DNA of 64,000 bases from Chlorella sorokiniana (lineage: Eukaryota; Chlorophyta; Trebouxiophyceae; Chlorellales; Chlorellaceae), in assembly GCA_025917655.1 (NCBI GenBank), contig CP084619.1, forward strand, positions 3,949,001 to 4,013,000, given 5' to 3'. Shown piece by piece: positions 13,301-26,987 of the stretch (position 1 is its first letter; each line of letters starts with the position of its first letter). Below the pieces are notes generated by a model. The model saw only the letters and a program-made list of their open reading frames with translations. It searched no databases and was not told the DNA's origin. Position numbers and translations under genes: made by a program.

Positions 13301-16300
13301 GGCACCGGGTGCGAGCGGCGGGGCGGCGGGGCAGACCGGTCCGGCCCCCAGCAGCCGCCCACCTGCATCAGAGGCGCCAGCACGCTGGAGGCCAGCGCCC
13401 CACCCAGCTCCAGAACATCGGGAGACCGTGAGGCGCAGCTCGGAGGCGTCCAGCCGCACGTCAGTAACGGCCGGCGCCGCGTCTGTGGGAGCAACATAAG
13501 CAAAGTCCGGCATGCGCGTTGACGGCAAGTCTGTCCACTGGCTCCTCGACTGGCAGCGCAGCACTTGAGGCAGCGGTGGTGCCATTGACAGGCAGGGTGT
13601 CAGACTCACCGGGCTCGCTGCCCCCCCCGCAGACAGAGTGAAGTCCAGCGCCAGGCGGCAAGGACCCAGCACGTCGCCCTCCCGCTTCCCCCGCAGCTTG
13701 CGCTTGCGCTGCATGTCCTGCTGCTCACGCTGCGCCAGGCTGGCAGCAGCGTCTGCGAAGCGGCAGGCAAGGCAGTGAACATTTTGAGCTGGGCATTGGA
13801 AGGGCAAGCACCAGAAGGCGCAAGCGGGGCAGACGAGAGGGCATGGCTGGACCCAGGTACTTTGCTTCCTCCCCCACGGCCCCCCTCAAACGAAAAAAAC
13901 AAACACGAGAGAGGCTATTCGACTACTAGCAGCCAGGCTCATAGGAAAGCACCCCGCAGTGCAGCCCAGCACACCCGAAATGAAGCGCGTTTCCGCTCGC
14001 AGGCCCTGCACCTCCACATGCCCACTCTGCGCAGTATCCTGCACGGGCGGGAAAAGAGGGGGTCAGACGTGGATGGTTTTGGATGGCGGTAAAGGCTCAT
14101 CTGCAGGCAGCCCTTGCAGCTGGCCTGCAACAGCAATTCAGTCGCATGTTGACAAATGCAACAGCCCCGTTCCGTCTCGCCTCAATCTTGTAGGCCACTG
14201 CAAGGTCCAGCGATGCCGCCAGCATCTGCACCGCCCGCCCCCCGCCCGCCTGACGTGCTGACAGAGGGGCAGCCGGAGAGCCTGGGCGTCCGGGCCCCTG
14301 CTGGCCGCCCAGCTGCTGCTGCGAGGCTGCTGAGACCAGGTCCTGCACGCTCCCATGCCGCGTGGCTGCGCCGCTGCTGGCGCCGCTGCCCGACGCGCGG
14401 CCGTGGCCATTGCCGCTGCCTTTTGCCAGGTGGACAAACTGCAGGCCCAGGCCCACAGCCGACAGCACGATTTCAATCGTACGCGGCTGCTGCTGCTGCT
14501 GCTCCGCAGGTGCGGCGCTCAGCTGGCGGGACGTGGAAGCGGCACCACCTGGCCCCTGCTTGCGCGGCGAGAAGCTGAGCTCGGCGGCCCCGGCACCACG
14601 CTGCGGCGACAGGGGCGCCTGCAGCTGCTTGCTGGGTGAGAGCGTGCGCGTCAGGGTGCCGGACACGGTCGGGAGGAGACGCGGGTGGCGGTGAGCTGGT
14701 GTGCCAGGTCAGCATCCGCCTCCAAGCTGTTCACAAGCTCCACCCCATCCTCTCTGTTCGCCAGCAGCCGGGCGCCTGCAACGCAACGCTCCCAAACGTC
14801 AGCCACAGACTGGCAGATGCAGGCGGAAACGCAGCAGAACGGAAGAGGCGGCTGCCGGTCTGCGGATGGCTCACCCGGCGCCAGCTGGAGACAGACCGCC
14901 AGCGACGCGGCGTTCACCAGGCGGAGGTTCCGCAGGCGCAGCGTGGCGCCTGACCCCACCAGTATCAGAGGCAGCGGCTCATCTGCGGGGCCGTAACAGA
15001 TGCAGCGAGGTGAGCCCCGCTCCTAATGCTCGCCGCGGTGGCAAAGACGCAGCAGCAGCACCACGCCACGCTGCTCAACCAATGAACCGCCCAATGCGCT
15101 GCTTTTTCTATCTCCTCACCCAAGTTGGCTTTGTCTGGCAGCACCAGGCAGTGGCCCCCGCCGTCGTACTCGAAAGTTTGCACGCCCGGGCATCGGCCAG
15201 CAGGCGCACAGCTGGGCACAGGAAGAGGTCTCCCTCCGCAGCATGGGGCTTGCCTAAGGACAAGCAGCGGCAGCGGGCAGGGCAGGGTCAGCGCAAGGCA
15301 AAGCGGCAGCTGGACCTGCACCTCCCTGTCTGCAGCATAGCATGCGTGCACGGCCGCCAGGAATGGCGCCCCCTTGTGCCTACCGCTGAGCGCAAGGTCA
15401 TGCGTGACGTAAGGGATGGGGCGGTCCTTTACGAACGCAAACGTGGGGACCACAAACTGGGTGATGGCCAGCAGGAAGCTGCAGAGCAGGGCGCAGCAAG
15501 CAGCCCAGGGTTGTAACACAGCGCCGATGCGCAGCTTGCAAGCAAGCTCGGTGGTGCCCAGCAGGCGGCGCCGCACAGCAGGCCCAGCGTGCGGCCCCAC
15601 CTGAGCTCCGCCACCAGCAGCGGCTTCTGCAGCGTGAGCGCCAGTGCCTGGTGCGCCATGCCCGGCCCCGCCGCCCACTGCACGGGCAGACAGCGTGCAT
15701 TCAGTCACCCCGTCCCTCCAGCAGACACGCGCGACACAACAGGATGCATGGTTGGAAGGCACTTGCCCGGCCACACTCGAGCCACCGCTTCTGCCGCTCC
15801 CACACCCACTGGCTCACCCCATACAGACCCAACGCGTCCACTGCAACAAAGTCACAGGAACTGGCACAGCAGCGGAAGCATCCTCACACCACAACTCACA
15901 TCCAGCATGAGGAAGGACGCCTTGTGTGCCGAGGAGATGACCAGGCTCTGCTCCAGCGGCACCTCCGGGCGAAGGTCCCGCGCCTCCACTCGCGGCAGGC
16001 ACACCCCAACCCACATGGAGCCCTGCGGGGCCAGACAGCGGCGGCAAGGGGTCGCAAGCAAGCGGGCAGACCACGGGCCACAAAGCGACACAAGGCAGGG
16101 TGCATCGAGGCAGGAGCAACCACAGTGTGCTTCCATCTTGTGTCCCGGGCCCTGCACACCGTGGGCCCTCCCTGCGACAGGTCGGCCCACCTGCTGCGAG
16201 TTGCGGAAGGTGACCCAGAGGTCGGCGAGGGTGAGGCGGGCCAGGGGCAGCGCGTTGGGCAGGCCCTCCAGGTGGCGGTGCAGCTCCAGCTCCACCTCCC

Positions 16301-19300
16301 CAACAGACACCGCCACCCGCACGCCCGTCGCAGACCCGTCTTCCTTTGCGGGCAGCGCCGCACCGGCCGCCCCGCCCGCCTGGCCACTCACAGACGCGGG
16401 CGCGGCCCCATCCACCGCGTCGGGCGCCGCGCTGGCGGACAGGGTGGCGGCCAGCGATGCCTCCTGCTCCTGCCGGTGCGCCTCCAGCAGCGCCGCCTGC
16501 TGCTCCGCCAGGATCGCTTGGTAGTGGTCGGTCACCCAGGCGGGGCCCTCTGGCAGCTCTGGCAGCTCTGCAGGGGAAGGGCAGGCGCAGCAGAATCGGC
16601 AGCCTGAGGGTTCACCACAAACGTGGAACTGAGAGAAACGCACACAAAACAAGCTTGCATGGCCCCCGCCGGCCCCCTCCTTGCCCACCAGCAAAGTTGT
16701 CGGCGGCCACCGAGGTGATGAGCTGGTATTCTGCGTCGTCCAGGCGGGCCTTGAGGAAGGGAACCTCCAGCGACAAATCAAACTGCGGGGGAGCAGGGGG
16801 CAGGGAGGGAGGGTGTGGGCAGTTGGTCAGAAACCGTGCTGTGTCCACTTGCATCAGAAAGGAGCATGGGCGAGGCAGCAGCGCAGTGTGAGTCAGCGCA
16901 TTGCCCTGCCCAGCCGCTCAGCGTGGCGCAGTGCCCCACCATGGGCTGATCGCCGCGAAGCTCCGGCTGCAGCGGGCGGCGCCAGCGCAGCTGCCAGCCC
17001 GACTCCGCGTTGTGCAGCAGGTTGCTGCCGCGCCTGCCGCCCTGCACCACGGTGCAGCCCACGCCGGAGAAGCACAGGCCCACGGCTTCCACCAGCAGCG
17101 GCTTGCGGCTGCGCGCAGCGGCTGCTGCAGGATGCTGCTGGTGTTGAGGCTGAGCTGGCCCAGGTCCACCTCAATCGCATCCAGGCTGCCTGCAGCAGAC
17201 AGGCAACGACAAGGGGACCAGCCGGTTGGCCGGCATACGCATGGGACAGGCGGGAAGGAGATGCCATGTTCAGGGGGCAGGAAGCCAGCAAGAAGTCAGC
17301 GGTGCGTGGCAGCCTCACCCGAGTTCCTAGGCAGGCGGATGTTGGGGGCCCTTGCATTCACATCCATCAGCAGCACAAAGGGCTGCGGCGGGGCTGCCCC
17401 TGCGCCGCCTGCTGCTCCTGCGTGCCGCCAGCCGCCGCCGGCCCCTGCTCTGGCGAGCCGGGCAACACCTGGGACTGGTGCACGTCGCCGGTCAGGGCTG
17501 CTGCCTCCCAGGCTGGCCTGGCGGTGGCAGGCGCATGGCCAGCATGGTGGAGATGTAGGTGAGGTTCTCTTGGAGAAAGCGGTACAGGAAGACCAGTTGC
17601 AGCTCTGCAGGGCGCGGGGGGGAGCGGACACACAGAAGAGCTTGACCCGCGACTCAGACAGGCTCCCACATCCTCCTGCATCCTCCTCTCAAGCCAGTTA
17701 GGCTTGCTGTAACGTCCTCTCACCCGACAGCTGCGCCTGCAGGGTGTAGTACTGCAGGCCCGGGGCACCTTGGGGTGCGGGGAGGAGGGTGGAAAGGAGC
17801 AAAACTCGAGGGACACGAGCGAGGCGGCGCTGCCAGCACGCAGCCCGCACGCCTGATGGTAGGGGTGGTCGGGGGCAGAGTGCAGTCCAGGGCCTGCAGG
17901 CGGGAGGTGGCAGCCGGGCAGGCACGGCCGACGCAAGCCGGTCAGAAGGCATGAAGAGCAGCACGGTCCTCGCTGTCAGGCGCGGCGCTGCGCTCGCAGG
18001 TTGTGGCCCGAGCAAGCATACGTGTAGCATCTGCCGGCACGTCAAATGAACGGCCCACAGACAATGGCTGGCGCATCTGCAGACTTATCAATGGCCCGCC
18101 CTTCCTGCTGGGTCTGGCAGCCCACTCACCCGAACGTTGCCCAACTCTGAGTGGATGCGCATGCTGGTGTCGGGCTTGACATCCAACGTGAAACTGAACG
18201 CATCCACAGAAGCCTGTGGATGAGCGGAGAAGACGGCAGCGGGGGAAGGGTGTGAGCCAGCACACAAGCGCGTGGGGTACGCAATGGCGGCGCGCGGCGA
18301 CAGCGCCCAGCCAGCAGCGAGGTGCAGCAGGCAAGGGGCGGGCGAGGGGTCCGCCTGCTGGGCAGCATGTGGACGAAGCGTGGCACCTGCGACAGCCTGT
18401 GGCAGCTGGAACCTTCGTAGTTGAACGCCACTTGCAGGGTGCCCAGCGAGGCGGTGAGGCGGAACATGGAGCGGTCGCCCGCCTCGGCGCCGCCCAGCAG
18501 CCCGACCTGCACGTCACGGGAAGCAGGGAGAACTTCAGCACCAACCAGGCTGTAGGCTGACGCCAAACCGGATGCCACAGAAAGCAAGGTCATGGGTAGG
18601 TGGTGGCTTTGTGGTCAATTCCAGTGCACTAAATGCAAACCGCTACTAGGAATCCAGCTGTCGCCTTGCCTGATCCACAGCCTCCTCCCCGCCTGCCGCC
18701 ACCGATACACCCTGCGCCGCCCCCTGCGCCACGGCGCCGGCCTGCGCCGCCGCGCTCGGCTCCGTCTCCACCTTGCACTCCGCATCGTCGCCCGTGGCGT
18801 CGCCGCTGCCGCCGCCGCCTGCCTCGGCGCCGCTCCCTGCAGAGTCGGCGCTGGCGGCGGCGCCGATGTCCAGGCCCATAGTGATGAGGGCCGCCACCGT
18901 GGGCCGGTTGCAGTAGAAATAGAGGGAGCTGCGCATGAGGTGTGTGTGAGGGGGAGCAGGGGCGGGAGCGGGCGGGCATCAAGCCTGAGAGCGCGTGCAG
19001 CGTGAGGCTCAACAACAGCATGCAGGCTACGGATTGCAGGGGGAGAGAGTGAGGAGTGGCACCAAGGGAAGGTGTGCAGCACCTGAGCGCCACATCCAGG
19101 GAAGTGTCCACCCCCTCGTACTCGGGCGACCCCGGCGTGCGCAGCTTAAAGGTGAACTCCGCCAGGTCCTTCCTGTCTGCTGGCAGGCTGCCGCTGGGCA
19201 GGGCGGAGGCGCCTGCATGGGGGAGGCCAACAGGCGCTGTGCAGTTTGGCTGGCTTCACAACGTCATAACACTGCCCTGCAGCAGCAATAGAGTCAAGCG

Positions 19301-22300
19301 GCGGCTGGCAGTACCCTCTTGACAGCTAAATGGTAGGCCGCCGCTGCACGGCGGCAGCAACCCAGGCAGCCCCGTCGCACCTTGCGAGCTGAGGGAGCCG
19401 CTGCGGCTGCGCGGGCTTGCGCCGCCGCTGGGCAGGCGGTCATCGGCGTCAAAGAACACATCCTCGCCCACGGGCTCCACTCCTGCCAGGCACAGCGTGG
19501 GCACAGGGCTCACAACCACGCGTAGCGCCCCCTCAAGCAGCCGCGTGCACACGGAGCAGCCCCTTCTAGCAGGGGGCCCAGGTGTGGAGACCATCGCGGC
19601 GTGAGGCGCCTGCGGCTGCAAGCCCCCCGCTGGCCTCACCCGCGATGCTGCTGGCCAGGAAGCGGTTCTTGGCGCAGCGTGGCCCCACCAGCAGGTCCTC
19701 GATCTCCAGCGACCCCAGAGCGGTGTGCACTGCAGCAACAGAAAGGGCGCCCAGGCATCAGGCGAGCGGAGAGGGCGGCAGGGGCGCGGCCGGATATCGC
19801 TCAGCAGTCCCATGCCAGTTCCGTGGCAGGTGGCTGCCACACACGCGCTCATCCCTAGTTCATTTGCAAACCAGAAGCAACGGCAGCGGCGGCAAAGAGC
19901 CCACCCGTCATGCCCGGCGCGCCGTAAGTGAAGCGGCAGGTGCCCCCGAGGCGCGCAGCACAATAAGCGCCACCTCGCCATCCACGTTCACCACAGGGGG
20001 AGCGCCACTGTCGCGCGGTGCCTGCCCCTCTGTGTCGGTGGGCTCGACCGCCTCGCCCTCCACCTCCTGCAGCGTGTGCAGGAGTGGACAACAACGGTGA
20101 GACCACAAACTCCCAAGCCTTGCTTGCAGCCTGGGCTCCGAAGCCGGCAAGCAGAACTGGGCGCCCAGATGTGCGTCCTGAACCCCGAGTCACAGAATAC
20201 CCAGGAAGCCCCTGCCCCTGACAGTTGAGCTCACCGCTGGGGGCCACCAGGGGCTGGGCTCCCGCCCGCTGCCAAACACGGCCAGCTCCCCCAGCTGCGC
20301 CTCCAGCTGGAGCACCGTGGTGGGGGCCTGGCCGGGCGCCTGGGCGCCCTGCGGCGGGCCCTGCACCAAGCACAAGGCATCTCAGGATGCAACCCACGGA
20401 ATCGTCACAGCCCTTGCGCAACTGCTGGCAGCAAGGAGTCCCCCGCACCCTGCTGCCAACCGGCAAAAACGCCGCCCGCAGCAGGCGCGCGCCTGTGCGG
20501 CAGACAGCGCCTCCCGCGCCTCCTCGATCTCGGCTCCCGACACCGTGGAGGAGGCCTCGTCCCAGTCGGACGCAGCCCCACGCCGCCCTCCCCCGCCAGC
20601 TCCCGCATCGCATGCTGCGCCTCCTGCAGACGGCGCAGCCACGTCTCCGCCGACTCCTCGCTGGCCAGGCGCAGCAGCAGGCAGGAGGGGCTTTCCGCCA
20701 GGCGAGTGAAGTCCTGGCCCTCTGCGGCCGGGCGGCAGGGGGACCAAGACGGAACGAAGCTGACAGTCTGAGCAGGCTGTGGCCATGCCTGACGCGTGGC
20801 AGAAACACGTGTGTGGCAGGTGAAAGCAGCAACGCCATCGTAAAACGCCCACCTGGGCACAGCGCCACCACGTGTTCCACGCCGCCAATCTTGTCTGGCG
20901 GAACGCGCACCGCCCGCCGCTCGCTCCACACGTTCTCCGAGGCGGCCAGGCGAGCGCCAGGCTGGCTGCTTTCATAAAGGTACAGCTGGCCCTGCAGGGC
21001 AACAAGCAATGTACGGTGCTAGATACCTGTCTCTTGCCACTGCGCTTCAGACACAGCTTTGACAGCATGCCAATTGGATGCAAGGAAGAAGGTCTGGCAA
21101 CAGCAAAGATGGAACTGGGCTTTGTGTCGCACCCACCCACCCGCCCCACCCCACCCCACCGCGGCCCACCTGATAGACGATTGCATGGCGCGGGCACCAC
21201 ACCACGCTGGTGCGCCCGATGCCGCCCCACGTAAGCACCCGCACCTCGCCCTCGTGCTCGGCATGCTGCCGCCACGCCTCCTGCACCGCGCCGCCGCCTG
21301 CTGCGCCGCCCACGCCGCCGCCGTCCTGGGCTGAGTCGCCCTGGGGCAGCGCGGCGCGGACCACGCGCAGCAGGCGGCTCATGCGGCCGGGAGAGAGGTA
21401 GAAGTGCAGGCGGGGGATGGAAGGCTGCAGGCGGATGACGGGGCGGGCGGGGTCCACAAAGCGGGCGGCCTGCGGGGAGACCAGGAGGCACAGGGCCCGC
21501 ACCACACATGGGATGAGCAGCGCCCAGGCGAGCACAGGCACCACTTGACGGGCTGCCGATGGGGCAGCTGAGCCCGCATGCTGCCTGTTGCCGCCTTGGC
21601 TGCCCCCCGGCTGCAGCAGCGGATGTACAGGCGGCCCACCTGCAGGGCGATGTCCATGCCAGTGCGCTCCAGCAGCGGCACGAGGCGCCCGCCGCCCTCC
21701 AGCGCCTCGCGCCGCTGCCAGTCGAACTCGCCGTCAGCCAGGAAGGCAGCCACGTCGCACACGTTCAGCCGCACGCACTCGTACAGCGCTGCCTCCTCCG
21801 ACGGAAGCTTGCTGGCGGTCTGGGAGTCTGCGGGGGGGGGGGCGGTTGGGCGCTGGCGTTGGGTCACTGGGCAAGTCTGCCAGTGCTGCGCTGCTGTGGG
21901 AGACCAGCAGCAAGCCGGTTGCAGACTCAGCTGCTAGGCGGCAGCTGATGAGCTGCTGTATGGTCGCGGCGTTTGTAAAGAAAAACAACGCTCCCCTGAC
22001 AACATTCAAAGATAGAAACGCGAAACGCAGAGCCAGGCGTGAGCCCCACCCGACTCGATGATGAAGCGGCCAAAGTCGAGCGCCAGGGTGGCACGGCCGC
22101 GCGCGTCGGCGGCGGGGATGGCCACCTTTGGCGCATCCAGCACCATGCGCAGCCTCAGCCTGGGCCGGCTTTGCAGCGCGGCAGCCGCGTACTGCGCCGC
22201 CAGCCGCGCGCGCGCGCTCCAGCTGCGGTGGTGGGCGGCGAGGCAGGCGCGGGCGCTGGCTGTGTTGCCTGGAGCACCCACAACAACCTCAGCAGGCGTG

Positions 22301-25300
22301 CCTTGCACCACGGGCCGCCCCACCTGCGTGGTGGCCTGCGCTGACAGGTTGCTGAAGTCCAGCTGCTCGGGCGCCTTGAAGAAGCCCACCACGCGGTCGA
22401 CGGCGGTGGCTGCGGACACGAGCGGGGTGGGATTGAAAGGATGGGACAGGACGGCATGTGTGTAAGGGGTGGACGGAATGTGTGTGATAGACGGGGTGAC
22501 TTTGGTGGGCAAATGGGTGGTGTGGCGCGTGGGTGGGTGCGTGGTGTGTGTGGGGGTGGACCGGGGGGTGGGGGGGTGGGCACCCGCATGGGCACCAAGC
22601 AAAGTGAGCAGCAGGCGGGGAGCGATGTGGCGGCCACCCCTTTCTGAGCGCATCCGCCCCACACAGCCGCCGCCCCACCCGAGTAGTAGACGTAGCTGGG
22701 GGTGAGCACCACATCCAGCAGCGCGTCGGCGGAACCGTCCTGCGGGCGCTGCACAAACGCCACCGCCAGCGCGCGCTGCTCGCCGCCCGCCGGCGTGCCG
22801 GCGCCCTCGCGCAGTTCGTCTGCAGGGGACGAGGAGCGGGGCGGGCGCGTGGCGCGCATTGCGGCCAACAAAACCGGTGTGGCAGAGTACACGGGAACAG
22901 GGCTTTGGTGCACCAAGCAGTGCACCAGGCAGCGGCAGATAGCAGCATGTGCTTGCACGTCGTGATGTCATTGGCGCCTCCAGCCGTGCCCCTCCCAGCT
23001 TGCCCCCACCCGCCCCCACGGCATACACTCCCGCACGCTGCGCACCCACCCGACAGGTCTGTGTCGGAGCGCAGGCGGTGCAGGGCGGCGCCTGTGCGTA
23101 TGAAGGTGCCCTCCGGTGACTCCACCCCCATGGCCGCCACGCCCAGGTCGGCGCGCAGCGTCTCGGGGTACTTGCTGAGGGTGAGCTGGATGCCCTCCTG
23201 TGTTGGGGAATTGGAGCAGAAGAATGGGATGGGGGCTCCGTTAAGTCTCGCAAGCAAAGAAGCAAGGCAGCGCACGCATCCGTTGCACATTAGGCCACAG
23301 AATGGTGTGCCCCTCTTGACTGCGAGACAGCGAGCTGGTTGGGCTGGGCGCAGCAGTAGGCCACCCGTCAGGCCGCTCACCAGGCCCCCCGCAGCACCAG
23401 GTTGTCGTCGGGCCCCACCAGCAGCGCTGACGCCGCGCCGACTCGTGCGCTGACGCGCGTGAGGAGCGTGAAGGGCGTCTCAGTGCCCAGCCTGCAGGGC
23501 GAGCATGTACGCGTCAGGGCGGAAGGCCAGCTAAACTGTCGGCCTTCAAAGGGCCGGGTCGACTCGCATCACGTCACATTGGGAACGCGCAGCAGCGGAT
23601 GTTATCAAACTCAAACCAAGTAGAACAGTGCGGGGCCCTCACCGCAGCCCCTGTTCCTGCGACTCCACAAGCTCCACCAGCTTCCCATATTCCTCGGCAG
23701 TCAGCCCGGGGCGGCATCCTCCCTGGGCGGGCCCGCTGGCGGCGCGCCAGGAGCCGCCGCCGCGCCGCCGCGCAGCCAGCCCAGCCAGCCGCCGCCCCGC
23801 GCCTGGCTGTCAGCAGCTTCCTGCGCGGCGCGGCGCCGCCGCTCACGCTGCACCTTGGCGTGCGCCATGCGCCTGCGGGCGGTGCAATCACGGCGGGGTG
23901 AGTCACGGAACGGCGCCCCTCCTTGCCAAACCTCCCAATCCTCTCCCCAAGCAACGCTAGCCAAACAGCGCTCGCTCAGCAAAACAGCACATTGCACAAC
24001 AATCATGCCGGTGACCGCGCTGCAAGACGCTCAGCTGGCCCACACAGCAACAGCACGCCTCCCCCAACCCGCTCGCCCAAACCTGACACCCTCAAACACA
24101 CGCACCCACGATCCCCACCCCCGCCCACAGGCAAACACAGGCCAGGCGGCCGCCGCCACCTGGACAATTCACCTGAACATGAGTATGGCCTGCTCCGGCA
24201 GCGCCAGGTCCATGTCCTGCACCCCCTGCGGCAGCCGCGGCGGGCGCAGCAGCCTCCCGCGCGCGCCTCCTTGGAGCGCAGGTAGTCGGCGTAGGCGGGG
24301 ACGTACTCCACGCGCATGCGAGCGTACTGCGGTACGGCGGTGCAAGCAGGCGATGCAGACGGGTCAGAAGCAGAACAATGACGCACAGTCTGGCGGCGAG
24401 CTCAATCCACGTCGAGGATGGAAGCAGCAGGCAGCTGGTGGAAGCGTGCCTTCAGCCAATCAAACAATGCAGAGCCAGCACAGGCGTGCCACCCAGCACC
24501 GCGCCCCGCCCCCACCGTGAGAGCCTGCTTCCAGGTCAGCTTGCGCGCCGACTGCTGCTGCTGCACCGCCCTGACAGCGTAGCGCCACCACACGCGGGCG
24601 GGCTCGCCGGCTGCACAGGAGGCAGGACAGGGCACGGACGTGCTTGAGACAGCGCCCAGCACGCAGTGTGGGAAACCTTGCATGATACTCCTGCTCGCAA
24701 AGGCTCATCCTCCAAGAGTCAGCAACAGACAACGCAACACCGGACCATACTGCACCTGCCGGGCGCAGCAGCGGGCGGTACGCGCTGTGCCCCAGCCGGG
24801 CGGTGAAAGATGACACCTCCGACAGCAGCAGGTGGTAGTTCTGGTACTGGAAGCCTGCGGTGAAGGCAAATTGTGCGGGAGAGAGAAAAGAAACTTACAT
24901 GACACGAATACATGGGTGGAAGCACACAACAGAGGTGCAAATTGGCACGGTTTGCAGGCGCATTGCAGCTGGCAGTGGTAGGGGGTGCCAGGGCGAGGCT
25001 CACGTGAGAGGCGCAGGGCAACCACGTTCAGCTGGAAGTCTATCTCCACATGAGCCTCGTCGTCTGCGGGGGTATGGTGTGTTTTGTTGTGTGTAATATT
25101 GTGTGGAAAATGGGAGGGTGGGGGCGGGCGGCAGGAGGCACATGCGGGCATATAGCACAGCCGCACAACGAGAAGCTGCAGCAAAGCGATTGTCTTAGAT
25201 GAGTGCACACACGCCCGTGCCGGCTACCCTCCCCCCCGCCCACCCTTGTGCGTCACGCCCGCCCCACGCCGCGTGTACAGCGCTCGGCCGTCCACCGGCT

Positions 25301-26987
25301 GCAGCACATACTGGCGATGCCGCGCGGTGCCGCCGCGCTCCTGACGCTCGGCACTGCAGAAAAGAAATCAGCAGTGTCCCAGATCAAGGCGCGCCGGAGG
25401 AGCTCGCTGCAGCCCAGCCCCGCTGTTGCAGGGGCCCCTGCCCTCACACAGCCCTGAGGGCCCCTAAACTCCTTGCACTCCGCCAAACAAGGCACCCACC
25501 TGATCCCCGGCTGGAACCAGTCGTCCCAATCGTGGGCGCCATGTCATGCCAGTCGGCAGTCGGCCGCCAGAACTCGGCGTCCGTGTCAAAGTAGAGGGCC
25601 ATGCGGCGCAGCAGCAGGGCCTGGCAGGCGGGAGGGTGGGTGGGGTGGGTGGGGGGGGGGGGTCAGCGCCCCGTTCACGCGGCAGCCAGGCTGGTCGACT
25701 GCTGCACCATGCATGCAAGGCGCCATACGCTGGAGCCCCAACGCAATGGCTCGCGGAGACACATACACCCTCAGTTTGTGCGCACCTTGCGCAGCGTCTG
25801 CAGCGGGTTGTTGGTGACAAACGCCTCCTTGCCCGCCTCATCCACGGTGTAGCCGCTGATGCGGTCCAGCGTGATGCCGCAGGCAAAGGGGTGCTCTGGG
25901 TTGGTCAGCGCATCCTCGTACCTGTACCAAGGGGGGTGCATGCATGGGGCAGCATCCACAGGAGGAGCTGCCACAACTGGCGGCGATGGCTGAAGCTGTG
26001 CGGCTGCTCGCAGCGCTGCCAACCGCAGCGCCCGCTGCCCCGCCCACCTGATGTGCACGTTGGCGATGGACAGCTGCAGGTTGCCGATCACGGTGTCGAT
26101 CACCGCCTTCAGCATGCCGCCCACGCCGCCTCCTGCAGCACGCACAACCGGCCGCACACGCGGGTCAAGGACACACGACGCGCTCCGCCCCGCAGCAGCG
26201 CGTTGCAGAGGAGTGCCGACCAACTTGCTGGCCTACAGCCGGTTCGGACAGATGGCAGGTGCCGGCCCACCTTGCTCCTTGCCCTCCCGCTTCATTTTGT
26301 CCTGCTGGTCCGCCATCGCCTCCATCTCGGCCACCCAGCGCGCCTCCTGCGCCTCCACCCGCGCCTTCTTGGCCGCTTGAAACGCCGGCTCGATGTCATT
26401 CTGCGACAGGCAACAGACCGTGAAGACAATGAGTGAGACAGGATGCGCAGGCCAGCAGGAGTTCTTTGAAAGCGGCAGCAGCAGTGGGGGAGCGGCTGAG
26501 AAGCAGGGGCCGCTGGCAGAACCGCTTGGCCTGGCAGCCGCCCTGCCCCTCTTTGCCGCGGGCGCCACCCACCTCGCCCTTCACGCCCTTGCCCCGCTCC
26601 TCCTCCGACTTGGGCGAGGCCAGCAGGTAGAGGCGGTCGATCTTCACTTCCACGGGCACTGTGCCCAGGCTGCTCCAGGGCACCTTGAGGGTGAGGGAGC
26701 CCAGCAGCCCTGCACGCACCGTGACCGGCAGGTCCAGACCATCCAGCGCCTCCGGCTTCAGCTGCAGGTTCTTCAGCACCACGTCGCCCTTGTAGATGGA
26801 AATCCTGAGCGAGGGAGGGGTGGAGGGGTGAAGAGCGGGCGGCGGCGGCAGCAGGCGACCGGCAGACAGAGCGTGCAATAGCTGGCGTCCAGCCAGCGCA
26901 TGCGCACTTGAGCGACTTCTGGTCGATCCCGTCCACATAGCGCCCCAGGTACTGGTTCAGGTAGTAAACAACGTAGCCTTCAAACAT
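1..26987 (-). CDS. VPS13: VPS13-family bridge-like lipid transfer protein, C-terminal end beyond window
   Basis: VPS13 proteins are rod-like bridges that move lipids between membranes at contact sites. The gene starts at the ATG at 26987-26985 (MFEGYVVYYLNQYLGRYVDG), the classic chorein N-terminus, and is cut into dozens of short exons. In order on the minus strand one sees the chorein domain, mid-region signatures (FIIES near 22.06 kb, APNIRLPRNS near 17.3 kb, AEYQLITSV near 16.7 kb), a PH-like module (20.6-21.3 kb), four Vps62-type repeats (10.9-13.1 kb), the VAB/SHR-BD region (2.2-6.2 kb) and the C-terminal region, which runs off the left edge. This domain order matches plant VPS13. The frame breaks repeatedly at G/C runs, for example near 24.27 kb, so exact exons are not given. 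The plus-strand reading frames over this span are GC-driven shadows. Family assignment is firm; exon limits are not. Confidence 0.93.
2250..6240 (-). other. VAB / SHR-BD region of VPS13
   Basis: Landmarks on the minus strand are VVTAPLRLTNQLPLAGSLLV (6.2 kb), RRAVSFTFYPEGYDWVEP (5.85 kb), VSNRTSVPLQLLQSRLEL (3.77 kb) and PPYLVENRTAVPMQYRQ (2.59 kb). The PLRLTN, NRT and PY-ENR-YRQ motifs belong to the VPS13 adaptor-binding (VAB) / SHR-BD region, which recruits VPS13 to particular membranes through adaptor proteins. The module boundaries are approximate. Confidence 0.75.
10790..10841. repeat. 26-bp tandem repeat, two copies, in a VPS13 intron
   Basis: Two identical 26-bp units (10790-10815 and 10816-10841) are followed by the first six bases of a third. 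They lie within an intron of the VPS13 gene and contain no obvious splice or coding signal. Confidence 0.9.
10865..13110 (-). other. Four Vps62-type repeats in VPS13
   Basis: A motif of the form WRxxxPxGYxxxG recurs four times. It reads GVTVWRAKAPTGYAVAG near 13.05 kb, AIWRAVPPPGYVAAGDLF near 12.73 kb, GVSIWRPLPPPGYAALGD near 11.73 kb, and LVLWRPVPYPG near 11.23 kb, which continues in the next exon as YVSMGCVATIGTDPP near 11.0 kb. This is the Vps62 (PF06101) signature seen in plant VPS13 proteins and in stand-alone plant Vps62 proteins. The repeats sit between the rod and the VAB region. Confidence 0.75.
20580..21270 (-). other. PH-like module in the middle of VPS13
   Basis: The minus-strand exons here read GQLYLYESSQPGARLAA, then AVRVPPDKIGGVEHVVALC, then SCLLLRLASEESAETWLRRL followed by QEAQHAM. 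A beta-rich start, a basic patch and a final amphipathic helix with a central Trp (AETWLRRLQEA) are the pattern of a pleckstrin-homology fold, and plant VPS13 proteins are known to carry a PH domain internally. The call rests on pattern only. The exon joins are not certain because of an intron at about 20.86 kb. Confidence 0.6.
25780..26987 (-). other. Chorein N-terminal domain of VPS13
   Basis: Exon 1 ends at the GTGCGC donor just after SLK. Exon 2 starts at 26804 and reads ISIYKGDVVLKNLQLKPEAL, followed by TVRAGLLGSLTLKVPWSSLG and VEVKIDRLYLLASP. A charged helical linker follows (KKARVEAQEARWVAEMEAMA, about 26.4-26.25 kb). The next exon carries NVHIRYED and NPEHPFACGITLDRISGYTV (about 26.1-25.8 kb). 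Both blocks are hallmarks of the chorein domain, which forms the end of the lipid-conducting groove at the donor membrane. Confidence 0.93.

Noticed and set aside
1-26900. Dozens of long plus-strand reading frames over the VPS13 region
   Set aside because: They are Ala/Arg/Pro/Gly-rich mirror frames of GC-rich minus-strand exons, show no domain, and change frame without splice logic.
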